The notes beneath the pieces were generated by a model that did not search any database, had not been told where the DNA came from, and saw only the letters and a program-made list of their open reading frames with translations. DNA of 8,549 nt from Fusobacteriota bacterium (GTDB lineage: Bacteria > Fusobacteriota > Fusobacteriia > Fusobacteriales > Fusobacteriaceae). Of the stretch, positions 1-7,587 are shown in pieces (positions within the stretch are counted from its first letter, which is position 1; each line of letters opens with the position of its first letter). The translations under genes and the position numbers were made by a program. The DNA lies in contig JAEWEF010000042.1 in assembly GCA_023389595.1 (NCBI GenBank), forward strand, positions 1 to 8,549. Reading direction: 5' to 3'.

Positions 1-1242
1 ATCCCTTGCTAAAGTTGATGGATTGCAAGAAATATAAACAATTTCTTTTATATTTGCCTTATCGATAATTTCTATAATATTTTTCTCTAACCCTTTTCTT
101 GGTGGATCAAAAATTACAGCGTCGATTTTTTCATTTTTTACTAATTCTAAAATTTTATCTTCAACTTTTCCATTTATAAAATTAATATTTTCAATATTAT
201 TTTCATCAGCAGTTTTTTTAGCATCACTCACTGCAGATTTTACAACTTCGATTGCGTGAACTTTTTTTGCATATTTTGCAACAAGCATAGCTATTGTTCC
301 AGTTCCAGAATAACAATCTATTATATTTTTATTTTTTATGTTGTCAAAATAAGAGAGAGCTAAATTATATAATTTTTTTGTCTGCTCTAAATTAATTTGA
401 AAAAATGAATCGGGTGAAATATTAAAATTTATTCCAAAAATATTTTCTTTTATGTTTTTTTCACCACAGATTAAAATATTTTCATTTCCTATAAGCACAT
501 TAGTTTTTTTACTGTTTAGCGAAACATAAACAGATTTTATTTCTTTGATTTCTTCTTTTAATTTTTTTAAAATTTCTGAAATTTCGTTGCTAACTTTTTT
601 TGAATTAATTATCAAAACTACCATTGCTTCATTTAATGAATTAGTTCTTATCATTATATTTCTAATTAAACCCTTGCCAGTGTTTTCATCATAGACACTA
701 ACTTTTTTTGAGTTTAAAATTTCTTTTAATTTTTTTATTATAAAATTCCCCAATTTAGAATTTAAAATATTTTCCTCAACCTCAAAAATATCGTGAGATT
801 TTCTGCTGTAAAATCCACTTATGATTTTATCATTTTTAAAAGCAAACGGTTCTATAATTTTATTTCTGTAATTGAATATGTTTTCTGCTCCTATTATTTC
901 AGTTTTAAGACTAGAAATCCCTCCAATTTTTTGCATAACTTCGTTTACCATTTCTATTTTATATTTTAGTTGTGCATCATAATTTAACATTGCAAAATCA
1001 CAACCAAAAAAATCTTCAAAAGATATTTTGTTGTTTGCCACTCTATCCTTTGAAGATATTAAAATTTTTTCTATTAAAGCTCTTGCATAAGTTTTTTTTA
1101 CTGAAATTATTTTAGCCGATAACACATCTCCAGGAACAGACATAGGAACAAAAATTGGAATTCCGTTGTAATACCCAAGTCCTTCTCCACCAAAAACAAT
1201 TTTTTCTATTGATATTTCTATAATATTCCCTTTTTTTAACAT
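1..1242 (-). CDS. TrmA/RlmD-family RNA (uracil-5-)-methyltransferase, 3' end cut by window edge
   Basis: SAM-dependent enzyme of the TrmA/RlmC/RlmD (RumA) family, which makes 5-methyluridine in 23S rRNA or tRNA. The start is ATG at 1242, and 414 codons are open to base 1. The stop lies outside, probably a few dozen codons further. Visible parts in order are an N-terminal TRAM-like region (about 1-60), a central domain, SFFQINLEQT (about 279-288), the SAM-binding IDCYSGTGT (308-316), FDPPRKGL (378-385) and the catalytic ISCNPST (404-410) with nucleophile Cys406. The Fe-S binding motif usual in RlmD is largely missing: where CGGC is expected the protein reads FFGC (78-81), and only Cys81 remains. 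The gene starts 2 bases after the ftsL-like stop, and its ribosome site (AGGTG) lies inside the end of that gene. Family assignment is strong; the exact target uridine cannot be told from sequence. Confidence 0.9.
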   Translation of the reverse strand, partial: MLKKGNIIEISIEKIVFGGEGLGYYNGIPIFVPMSVPGDVLSAKIISVKKTYARALIEKILISSKDRVANNKISFEDFFGCDFAMLNYDAQLKYKIEMVNEVMQKIGGISSLKTEIIGAENIFNYRNKIIEPFAFKNDKIISGFYSRKSHDIFEVEENILNSKLGNFIIKKLKEILNSKKVSVYDENTGKGLIRNIMIRTNSLNEAMVVLIINSKKVSNEISEILKKLKEEIKEIKSVYVSLNSKKTNVLIGNENILICGEKNIKENIFGINFNISPDSFFQINLEQTKKLYNLALSYFDNIKNKNIIDCYSGTGTIAMLVAKYAKKVHAIEVVKSAVSDAKKTADENNIENINFINGKVEDKILELVKNEKIDAVIFDPPRKGLEKNIIEIIDKANIKEIVYISCNPSTLARD

Positions 1243-1244
1243 TT

Positions 1245-1529
1245 TTATTCACCTATTTCAAAAAAGATAATATTATCAGCAATTTTCATACCTTTTTTTT
1301 CCATATCATTTTTTATTTTTGTAAAATCGTACTGGTTATCATAATTTACAATTTTTTGATCCAATTCCTTTTTTTTGTCATCGTAAGTAATTTTCAAATC
1401 ATGCAATTCTTTTTGAGCTTGAGAAACTTTTCTAAGAGTTGCAACATTTCCTATAAATATTATAAACGAAAGTAAAAATAAACTAACTATACAAGTTATA
1501 ACCGTTTCTTTTTTTAAAACTATATTCAT
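1245..1529 (-). CDS. Small single-pass membrane protein, probable FtsL/DivIC-like division protein
   Basis: A 94-residue protein with a short basic N-terminus, one hydrophobic membrane segment (about residues 9-31) and then a charged, coiled-coil-like stretch (about 33-75). The end resembles the FtsL C-terminus: an MEKKGM segment followed by a short hydrophobic strand. Size, topology and position right after rsmH (mraW) match FtsL, the bitopic septal protein that works with FtsB/DivIC and FtsQ/DivIB. FtsL proteins diverge strongly, so the call rests on architecture and gene order rather than a diagnostic motif. The start overlaps the rsmH stop by 4 bases (ATGA), with GGAG about 6 bases upstream, which suggests translational coupling. 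The alternative is an unrelated septum-formation-initiator-type coiled-coil protein. Confidence 0.75.
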   Translation of the reverse strand: MNIVLKKETVITCIVSLFLLSFIIFIGNVATLRKVSQAQKELHDLKITYDDKKKELDQKIVNYDNQYDFTKIKNDMEKKGMKIADNIIFFEIGE

Positions 1530-2461
1530 ATTTTCTCCAAAACTCTCAATTTAGAAGAATGAGATCTATTGTTAAAATCTAATTCTTCTTTTGATGGCAC
1601 TATAGGTTTTTTAGTTAAAATTTTATATTCCTGTTTTCCACCACAAACACATATAGGAATTTCAGGAGCACATTTGCAAGCTTTTGCCAACTCCTTAAAT
1701 TTATTTTTTACTATTCTATCTTCTAAAGAATGAAAAGTTATTATGCATAATCTTCCGCCAGAATTTAACAATTTAACTGATTTTTCTATTGCCTTTTCTA
1801 AAATTTCAAGTTCTCTATTAACTTCTATTCTAATTGCTTGAAAAGTTCTTTTCGAAGGATGTTTTTCAGATTTTGTCGGATAAGATTTTTTTATTATTTC
1901 ATTCAATTCAAATGTAGTTTCAATTTTTTTGTTTGTTCTATATTCACAAATTGCCCTAGCAATTCTTTTCGAATATCTTTCTTCACCATATTTATATATT
2001 ATATTTGCTAATTTTTCCTCATCGTATTCATTAACTACGTTGTAAGCTGAAATATTTGAATCTTTATTCATTCTCATATCTAACTTACTATCAAACCTGT
2101 ATGAAAATCCTCTCTCAGGATTATCTAATTGCCTTGATGACACTCCTATATCCATAAGTATACCATCAAATTTTTCATAACCAGACATATATGCAACTAT
2201 ATCTATATTTTCAAAATTTTCTTTAAAAACTTTCCAATTTTTTTCATAATTTTTTAATTTTTCTTTGCAAAAATTTATTGCATCTTCATCTTGATCTATT
2301 GAAATTAAAATTCCGTTTTCGTCTAATTCATCAAGTATTCCTTTTGAATGAGTTCCACCACCAAGTGTGCAATCGATATATTTTCCATTTTTTTTGTGAA
2401 CTAACATATCAATTGTTTCATTATAAAGTACAGGAATATGATATTCATTTCCTAAATGCAT
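1526..2461 (-). CDS. rsmH: 16S rRNA (cytosine(1402)-N4)-methyltransferase RsmH (MraW)
   Basis: Methylates N4 of C1402 in the ribosomal P site of 16S rRNA, using SAM. The 311 residues match the family length. Clear family motifs are HIPVLYNE (8-15), DCTLGGGTHSKGIL (30-43, SAM-binding loop), SIDQDEDA (54-61), MDIGVSSRQLD (103-113), ERGFSYRFDSKLDMRM (116-131), FQAIRIEVNREL (207-218), ITFHSLEDRIVK (241-252), a cysteine-rich CKC...CVCGG segment (262-275) and RSHSSKLRVLEK near the end. The start ATG at 2461 has a good site, GAGGAG, 6 bases upstream. It lies 15 bases after pgsA and overlaps the ftsL-like start by 4 bases. The rsmH-ftsL pairing is the start of a classic division (dcw) cluster, but here it sits behind pgsA instead of at the head of a mur gene series. 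Confidence 0.97.
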   Translation of the reverse strand: MHLGNEYHIPVLYNETIDMLVHKKNGKYIDCTLGGGTHSKGILDELDENGILISIDQDEDAINFCKEKLKNYEKNWKVFKENFENIDIVAYMSGYEKFDGILMDIGVSSRQLDNPERGFSYRFDSKLDMRMNKDSNISAYNVVNEYDEEKLANIIYKYGEERYSKRIARAICEYRTNKKIETTFELNEIIKKSYPTKSEKHPSKRTFQAIRIEVNRELEILEKAIEKSVKLLNSGGRLCIITFHSLEDRIVKNKFKELAKACKCAPEIPICVCGGKQEYKILTKKPIVPSKEELDFNNRSHSSKLRVLEKI

Positions 2462-2476
2462 ATCTATCTCCTCAAA

Positions 2477-3040
2477 TTATTCCATAAAATAATGTTTAGC
2501 TTTAAATGTGTAATCTACTCCAGACCATATAGTAAGTATAACTGGTATCATCATAAGAAGAGAAGAAACAGTAAAAATAAAACCGTTCAAAGAAACAGTA
2601 ATTGGTCCTATTAAAATAGAAATAATTATTACTACCATCTGACTTGTTGTTTTATATTTTCCTAAATTTCCTGCTGCTATGACCTCTCCTTTAGCCGCTG
2701 CCATAATTCTAATTCCACTTATTAAAAATTCTCTAGATAAAACTATTATTGACATCCATGCTGGATTGTATCCTATATCGACAAAAATTACCAAAGCAGA
2801 AATAACTAAAATTTTATCTGCTAGAGGATCCATTATCTTTCCAAAATCTGTTATGAGATTTCTTTTCCTTGCAATATATCCATCAAAAAAATCAGTAAGT
2901 GACGCAATGATAAATATCGAAAGTGAAATTATTCTGTAAACTATTCCAGTAGTTCCAACTGTATTTGATAATTGTAAAAAAATTATAAATGGTACAGCAA
3001 GAATAAATCTTACAATGGTTAGTCTATTTGGTAAATTCAT
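2477..3040 (-). CDS. pgsA: CDP-diacylglycerol-glycerol-3-phosphate 3-phosphatidyltransferase
   Basis: Integral membrane enzyme that makes phosphatidylglycerophosphate from CDP-diacylglycerol and glycerol-3-phosphate, the committed step to phosphatidylglycerol. The 187 residues fit PgsA. The CDP-alcohol phosphotransferase signature D-x2-DG-x2-AR-x8-G-x3-D-x3-D is complete: Asp50, Asp53-Gly54, Ala57-Arg58, Gly67, Asp71 and Asp75. The N-terminal MNLPNRLTIVRF is typical of PgsA. Several hydrophobic segments (about 8-24, 33-49, 76-90, 95-112, 133-152 and 153-172) give the expected multi-pass topology. The start is preceded by a strong site (AGAGGGGG) and overlaps the rimO stop by 4 bases. The rimO-pgsA pair is common in low-GC bacteria. 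Another CDP-alcohol transferase is possible, but the N-terminus and neighbours favour PgsA. Confidence 0.93.
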   Translation of the reverse strand: MNLPNRLTIVRFILAVPFIIFLQLSNTVGTTGIVYRIISLSIFIIASLTDFFDGYIARKRNLITDFGKIMDPLADKILVISALVIFVDIGYNPAWMSIIVLSREFLISGIRIMAAAKGEVIAAGNLGKYKTTSQMVVIIISILIGPITVSLNGFIFTVSSLLMMIPVILTIWSGVDYTFKAKHYFME

Positions 3041-4374
3041 TTTTCCCCCTCTGAATATAATTCTCCAACTAAATCATATCCAACATTTTGAGTTATTAAT
3101 ACTTTTACTATATCCCCAATCTTAATTTCTTTTCCACTAACTAAAACTTTTCCATCTATATCAAAAGCTTGTCCTCTCGTTCTTCCTTCGAACATCTCTT
3201 CCTCTTCAGAAGATACCCCATCTATGATAACATCAATTTTTTCACCTATCAAATTCATATTTTTCATTTCTACTATATCATTTTGTAAACTTGTTAATTT
3301 TGAAAGTCTTTTTTCTTTTTCTTTTTCATCTATTTGATTTTTCATAGAGTACGCCTTTGTATCTTCTTCTCTCGAATATTTAAATGCACCTATATAATCA
3401 AATTTAAACTCTTTTACAAATTTTATAAGTTCTTCATACTCTTCTTCTGTTTCGCCAGGAAATCCAACTATTAAACTCGTTCTAAAAATAGCATTAGGTA
3501 TGTTTTCTCTTATTTTATATAATAATTTTCTAGTTTTTTCTCCATTTATCCCTCTTGCCATTTTTCTTAAAATATTATCCGATATATGTTGTATAGGTAC
3601 ATCAAAATATTTACATATTTTATCTTCTGATTTTATAACTTCTATTAATTCGTCTGTTATAGAATTAGGGAACATATAATAAATTCTTATCCAGTCTATT
3701 TCTTTTATTTTTACTAATTCTTTTAACAAATCTGGCAAAGCTTTTTTATTGTATAAGTCTATTCCATATTCTGTTGTTTCTTGAGCTAGAACATTTAATT
3801 CTCTAACACCATTTTTAGCTAGTTTTTTAGCTTCTTCAACTATATCTTCTATTTTTCTACTTCTTAGTTGGCCTCTCATTTTTGGGATTATGCAATATGT
3901 ACATTTTCTATCGCAGCCTTCAGAAATTTTGAGATAAGCAGTATGTTTTGGAGTTAAAAGTATTCTGTCCAAATTTGCTGTAGGAAGATATTCAAAACTG
4001 CCAGTTTCAACTATTTTATTATCCAATAATATTTCATCAACAATTTCTTCTATTTTATCGACAGCACCAGTGCCAACAACTGCATCGACTTCTGGTAGTT
4101 CGTTTAATATATCTTCAGCATATCTTTCAGCTAAACAACCTGTAACAATAATTTTTTTTAAATTATTTTTTTTATATTCAGCAATTTCTAAAATTGTATT
4201 TATAGATTCTTCCTTTGCATCACCTATAAATCCACAAGTATTTATTAGTGCTATATCAGCGTCTTCAACTTTTTCAGTATATTTAAAATTTTTTTTGTTT
4301 ACCAATAAGCCTATATAGTTTTCACTATCTACTAAATTTTTGCTACATCCTAGACTTACTAAAGAAAATTTCAT
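3037..4374 (-). CDS. rimO: Ribosomal protein S12 methylthiotransferase RimO (radical SAM)
   Basis: Radical-SAM enzyme that adds a methylthio group to a conserved aspartate of ribosomal protein S12. The 445 residues have the three-domain plan of the family. The N-terminal UPF0004 domain carries three cluster cysteines, Cys10 (SLGCSKNLVDSE), Cys47 (NTCGFI) and Cys80 (VTGCLAERY). The radical SAM domain has the Cx3Cx2C motif at Cys154, Cys158 and Cys161 (EGCDRKCTYCIIP), and there is a C-terminal TRAM domain (about 380-445). SLGCSKNLVDSE and IIPKMRGQLRSR point to RimO rather than the tRNA enzymes MiaB or MtaB. The start ATG at 4374 has AAGGAG about 6 bases upstream. It lies 38 bases after the pnp stop with no convincing terminator between, so it is probably read from the pnp promoter. 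Confidence 0.96.
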   Translation of the reverse strand: MKFSLVSLGCSKNLVDSENYIGLLVNKKNFKYTEKVEDADIALINTCGFIGDAKEESINTILEIAEYKKNNLKKIIVTGCLAERYAEDILNELPEVDAVVGTGAVDKIEEIVDEILLDNKIVETGSFEYLPTANLDRILLTPKHTAYLKISEGCDRKCTYCIIPKMRGQLRSRKIEDIVEEAKKLAKNGVRELNVLAQETTEYGIDLYNKKALPDLLKELVKIKEIDWIRIYYMFPNSITDELIEVIKSEDKICKYFDVPIQHISDNILRKMARGINGEKTRKLLYKIRENIPNAIFRTSLIVGFPGETEEEYEELIKFVKEFKFDYIGAFKYSREEDTKAYSMKNQIDEKEKEKRLSKLTSLQNDIVEMKNMNLIGEKIDVIIDGVSSEEEEMFEGRTRGQAFDIDGKVLVSGKEIKIGDIVKVLITQNVGYDLVGELYSEGEK

Positions 4375-4412
4375 CGTTTACTCCTTGATGTTTTATAGTT
4401 CTAATAATTTTT

Positions 4413-6512
4413 TTAAACTCTTTTTCTACTAAGTGAAATTTTACCATTTTCTAAAGAAATTACTTTAACTTGGAATTCGTCTCCAACTTTCAATGCGTCT
4501 TCTACTTTTTCAACTCTCTCTTTAGAAATTTCAGAAATATGAAGTAGACCTTCTTTTCCTGGCATTATCTCCATAAACGCTCCAAACTTTGTTATACTAA
4601 CAACTTTTCCTGTATATATTTCTCCTAGTTCTATATCTTTTACATGGACATTAATCATTTTTATTGTTTCATCTAAAACGCTTTCATCGGCAGCAAAAAC
4701 AGAAACTAATCCTTCATCTGATATATCTATTGTAGCTCCAGTTTTTTCTATTATCGCTTTTATATTTTTACCTGCCGGTCCAATTAAAACAGAAATTTTA
4801 TCTTTATCTATTGTAATTTGTTTTATTCTTGGTGCGTAAGATTTAAGTTCTGCTGGTTTAGAGATAGTATTATTCATAAGTTCTAGTATTTGTAATCTTG
4901 CTTGATGAGCTTGACTCAAAGCAATTCTCATTATTTCTTCAGTTATACCAGTAATTTTTATATCCATTTGTAATGCTGTTATACCATTTTTTGTCCCCGC
5001 AACTTTAAAGTCCATATCTCCAAGGTGATCTTCTAGTCCCATTATATCTGTTAAAACAACAAATTCGTCTCCCTCTTTGATAAGACCCATGGCTATACCA
5101 GCAACATGTTCTTTTATAGGAACCCCCGCAGCCATAAGTGATAGAGAACCTCCACAAATAGATGCTTGTGAAGATGAACCATTAGATTCAGTAATTTCAG
5201 AAACAACTCTTATAGTATAAGGAAATTCACTTTCTTCAGGAATTACATATTTAAGCGCTCGTTCAGCCAAGGAACCATGTCCTAATTCTCTTCTTCCCGG
5301 ACTTCCCATCCTTCCAACTTCACCTACTGAATATGGTGGAAAATTATAGTGTAGGTAAAATCTTTTATAATATTCTTGTTCTAAATCGTCAATAAGTTGC
5401 TCGTTTTCTTTAGTACCTAATGTAGTGATAGCTAGAGATTGAGTTTCTCCTCTTGTAAATATTGCTGAACCGTGAGTTCTTGTTAAAGGATCTACCTCTG
5501 CGTAAAGCGGTCTTATTTCAGTCGTAGTTCTACCATCAACTCTGTGTTTTTTATAAAGTATCGCATCTCTTACTAAATCTTTCATTAAGTCGTGATAATA
5601 TTTTGCAAATTCTTTTATAACTTCTTCAGGAATTTCTTCTTCTGGCACATCTTTAAAGTGTTCTTCTTTAAATTGAACCATAAGTTCTTCTTCCAATTTA
5701 TCGACAGCTTCTTCTCTATTTTTTTTGCCCAGAGTTAAGACAGCATTTTTTAATTTTTCTTTTCCATTTTCATCGATGAAATTTTTTACAATTTCCATTG
5801 GTAATTTTTTCTCGAAAGAAATTTTTTCTTTTGCACAAAGAGATGCAAATTTTTCTTGAAATTCACAAATTAATTTTATATTTTCGTGAGCAAACATTAT
5901 AGCTTTAAGCATTGTTTCTTCATCAAGTTCTGAAGCCCCTGCTTCAACCATGTTTACAGCCTCTTTTGTTCCCGCAACAGAAAGTTCAAGTTCACTTTCT
6001 TCAAGTTGAGCAGGAGTAGGATTAAGTATAAATTGTCCATCTTTATATCCAACTACCACTCCAGCAACAGGTCCTAAAAAAGGTATATCAGATATCATCA
6101 AAGCTAAAGATGACCCTATTATACTGATATAGTCAGGTGTATTTTCTTGATCATAAGAAAGCACAGTGTTAACTATGTGTATATCATAATTAAAACCATC
6201 TGGGAACATTGGTCTAATAGGTCTATCTATTAATCTTGCTGTTAATGTTGCGTTTGTTGATGGTCTTCCTTCTCTTTTATTAAATCCTCCAGGAAATTTG
6301 CCAGCAGCATAAAATTTTTCAATATAATCTACTGTTAACGGAAAAAAATCAACTCCTTCTCTTGGTTCTTTACTACGATTGACAGTTGACAAAACCATAG
6401 TATCTCCATATTGAATCAATATAGCTCCAGCTGATTGCCTTGCTAATTTCCCAGTAGAAAATTTCAATTTTCTTCCTGCTAAATCAAATTCCATTTCTTT
6501 TAAATCAAACAT
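4413..6512 (-). CDS. pnp: Polyribonucleotide nucleotidyltransferase (PNPase)
   Basis: Phosphate-dependent 3'-5' exoribonuclease that acts as a trimer in mRNA decay and RNA quality control. The 699 residues have the full domain order: first RNase PH-like domain (about 5-215) with KFPGGFNKREGRPS (72-85), an all-helical linker (about 230-320), and the second, catalytic RNase PH domain (about 325-545). The catalytic domain has GRRELGHGSLAERAL (406-420), SSSQASICGGSLSLM (446-460) and EDHLGDMDFKVAG (494-506). Asp495 and Asp501 match the two catalytic aspartates of the E. coli enzyme. Then follow a KH domain (ISVLIGPAGKNIKAIIEKTG, 573-592) and an S1 domain (about 629-697, GKVVSITKFGAFMEI). The start ATG at 6512 has a near-perfect AGGAGG 5 bases upstream. 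It is the first gene of the apparent operon, with its own promoter. Confidence 0.98.
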   Translation of the reverse strand: MFDLKEMEFDLAGRKLKFSTGKLARQSAGAILIQYGDTMVLSTVNRSKEPREGVDFFPLTVDYIEKFYAAGKFPGGFNKREGRPSTNATLTARLIDRPIRPMFPDGFNYDIHIVNTVLSYDQENTPDYISIIGSSLALMISDIPFLGPVAGVVVGYKDGQFILNPTPAQLEESELELSVAGTKEAVNMVEAGASELDEETMLKAIMFAHENIKLICEFQEKFASLCAKEKISFEKKLPMEIVKNFIDENGKEKLKNAVLTLGKKNREEAVDKLEEELMVQFKEEHFKDVPEEEIPEEVIKEFAKYYHDLMKDLVRDAILYKKHRVDGRTTTEIRPLYAEVDPLTRTHGSAIFTRGETQSLAITTLGTKENEQLIDDLEQEYYKRFYLHYNFPPYSVGEVGRMGSPGRRELGHGSLAERALKYVIPEESEFPYTIRVVSEITESNGSSSQASICGGSLSLMAAGVPIKEHVAGIAMGLIKEGDEFVVLTDIMGLEDHLGDMDFKVAGTKNGITALQMDIKITGITEEIMRIALSQAHQARLQILELMNNTISKPAELKSYAPRIKQITIDKDKISVLIGPAGKNIKAIIEKTGATIDISDEGLVSVFAADESVLDETIKMINVHVKDIELGEIYTGKVVSITKFGAFMEIMPGKEGLLHISEISKERVEKVEDALKVGDEFQVKVISLENGKISLSRKRV

Positions 6513-6550
6513 TTTTCCTCCTATTTTTCTCCCTCTTTATATTCTTTTGA

Positions 6551-6580
6551 ATTATAACACAAATTTTATATTAAAATCAA
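6551..6580 (-). promoter_or_regulatory. Sigma-70-type promoter for the pnp operon
   Basis: On the minus strand, TTGATT (6575-6580) is followed by an 18-base spacer and a perfect TATAAT (6551-6556). It lies about 40 bases upstream of the pnp start, giving a short leader of roughly 30 bases that contains the AGGAGG ribosome site. No other comparable promoter was seen upstream of the later genes of the cluster, so it probably drives the whole series from pnp to the methyltransferase. Confidence 0.7.
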
Positions 6581-6701
6581 TAAATTAGAAAATTAAAATG
6601 TAATTACAAATTTATTTTTTTTAAATATTTTTTAGGTTTTTATTTTATTTTAAATTTTTTTGACAAAATTTTTAATTTTCATATTTTTACACCCATAAAC
6701 A

Positions 6702-6840
6702 TGCTATAAAATCGGCATATCGTTTTAGAGCTCGTTATATGCCCCTAGAAGCTCATCAAAAACAAAATGTGATACAAAACTCGTCTTATATTAAAAGCAT
6801 GCGTTATTTTAAGCCTATTTAACTAACGACTAAATAGCTC
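6702..6840 (+). ncRNA. Possible small structured RNA (speculative)
   Basis: On the plus strand, TGCTATAAA (6702-6710) resembles an extended -10 element but has no good -35. Just downstream, GGCATAT (6714-6720) can pair with ATATGCC (6737-6743). GAGCT (6728-6732), in the loop of that hairpin, can pair with AGCTC (6750-6754), flanked by GTTTT (6722-6726) and AAAAC (6759-6763), which are also complementary. The two helices interlock as a possible H-type pseudoknot. Two more hairpins follow: TTAAAA/TTTTAA (6791-6812) and CTATTTA/TAAATAG (6815-6837). The nearest plus-strand terminator-like hairpin is at 7082-7107. Strand, ends and function are inferred; AT-rich DNA makes some chance pairing likely. 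I recognise no known RNA family. Confidence 0.25.
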
Positions 6841-7038
6841 TTTGTTTACTTTAAAACACTTTGTTTTATTTTAGTAATTACCGTTTTTATGGTATTTGTT
6901 AAACTTTCTATTTCTGATTTTTAAAAAATTACTCTAAAAATATCACCTTATTTTCACAGGGTTAAAATCCCTTAAAAATCAATATATTATTTTTAGTTGA
7001 TAGTTGACTAGTGGTCTATAAAAAACAAAAATTACCGT

Positions 7039-7071
7039 TCACTAAATTTTATTAAAAAAATTTTTTAGCGA
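7039..7071. repeat. Imperfect inverted repeat in the intergenic stretch
   Basis: TCACTAAA (7039-7046) and TTTAGCGA (7064-7071) form 8-base arms with one mismatched position; on a minus-strand RNA that position would be a G-U pair. The inner bases are only A and T. The left arm is part of a 17-base sequence found again with one change at 8258-8274. It could be a recombination-related site, a weak terminator or a chance fold. Confidence 0.35.
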
Positions 7072-7079
7072 TTAAAAAC

Positions 7080-7107
7080 AAAAAAGACAGCGTTTAAACT
7101 GTCTTTT
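7080..7107 (-). terminator. Rho-independent terminator (possibly bidirectional)
   Basis: A 9-base-pair stem, AAAAGACAG/CTGTCTTTT (7082-7090 with 7099-7107), has an 8-base loop. On the minus strand the stem ends in a run of six T, about 50 bases after the stop of the 129-codon gene, which fits a terminator for that gene. On the plus strand only four T follow, so function in that direction is less certain. Confidence 0.75.
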
Positions 7108-7156
7108 CGTATTTATTTATTATATCCCATACTTTATTAGAAATTTTTTCGTATTC

Positions 7157-7546
7157 CTATTTTTCTTCATCGTTGTTAAAAATGAGTTTATCATCTTTGA
7201 AATATTTTTCAAATAGCTTATCGTGTTTCCTAAAAATTTCTTCTTCTTTTATCTTTGAGTGTAACTTTTTATATATATAGTTTTTAACTTCAAAAACAAG
7301 GTCATTTTCATTTTCATCATCATCTTTTAATAATTCATCAAATATTTTAAAATTTTTATCATGAAATAAACTGAATTCACCATTTTCACATATTATATAA
7401 TGTGGTTTACCTAGTATAGCACGGCGATAATATCCTATTTCATTTGTTACATAGGGGCAATATATGTCTTTATTACCAATTTTACCACAATAAAAATAAT
7501 TACCCCATACAGTCCCTTTTAAAAGTTCTTTTATTTTTTCATCCAT
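7157..7546 (-). CDS. Hypothetical protein, 129 residues
   Basis: I do not recognise this protein. It is probably cytoplasmic: no signal peptide or membrane segment is visible. The first half is rich in aromatic residues and looks beta-rich, with cysteines 20, 30 and 53. The second half (about 66-129) is highly charged and probably helical, with an acidic patch at 75-82 and a lysine/glutamate-rich tail. The start ATG at 7546 is the first in frame after an in-frame TAA; its ribosome site is poor (AGAAG). It has its own terminator (7080-7107). A 7-base-periodic repeat lies 40-80 bases upstream. It lies between the housekeeping operon and a recombinase gene, so it may be cargo of a mobile element. 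A clean frame and matched terminator support a real gene; function is unknown. Confidence 0.65.
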   Translation of the reverse strand: MDEKIKELLKGTVWGNYFYCGKIGNKDIYCPYVTNEIGYYRRAILGKPHYIICENGEFSLFHDKNFKIFDELLKDDDENENDLVFEVKNYIYKKLHSKIKEEEIFRKHDKLFEKYFKDDKLIFNNDEEK

Positions 7547-7587
7547 ATTACTTCTAGTTTCTTACTGTCTTTGATACAATTAAACTT

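Larger units (their letters stand above)
6581..7079. other. Gene-free, very AT-rich intergenic stretch between pnp and the accessory genes
   Basis: About 500 bases without a credible coding region on either strand; stops are frequent in all frames. Positions 6581-6700 are mostly A/T runs. Positions 6702-6840 contain several hairpins, listed separately as a possible structured RNA. A small hairpin, AGGG/CCCT, occurs at 6958-6972. A 10-mer, AATTACCGTT, occurs twice (6876-6885 and 7030-7039). An imperfect inverted repeat lies at 7039-7071. The stretch separates the housekeeping operon from DNA carrying a recombinase gene, so it may contain the junction of an inserted element. Confidence 0.6.

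Noticed and set aside
2278..2939. Plus-strand open frames opposite rsmH and pgsA (2278-2487 and 2679-2939)
   Set aside because: They lie antisense to strongly conserved genes, lack family features and good ribosome sites, and are shadows of the real coding frames.
4070..4318. Plus-strand open frame opposite rimO
   Set aside because: Antisense to the conserved N-terminal domain of rimO; serine/phenylalanine-rich translation typical of a shadow frame.
4375..4412. Separate promoter for rimO (TATAAA-like sequence in the gap after pnp)
   Set aside because: No matching -35 and no terminator after pnp; readthrough from the pnp promoter is the simpler reading.
6660..6687. Plus-strand TTGACA with TATTTT 16 bases later as a promoter
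   Set aside because: The -10 is poor and such hexamers arise easily in this AT-rich stretch; no gene follows.
6722..6763. A CRISPR array suggested by GTTTTAGAGCT
   Set aside because: Only one copy is present, with no regularly spaced repeats and no cas gene in the window; kept only as a speculative finding.
6581..7079. tmRNA, 6S RNA, SRP RNA or a known riboswitch in the gene-free stretch
   Set aside because: None of the conserved core sequences of these RNAs was seen on either strand.
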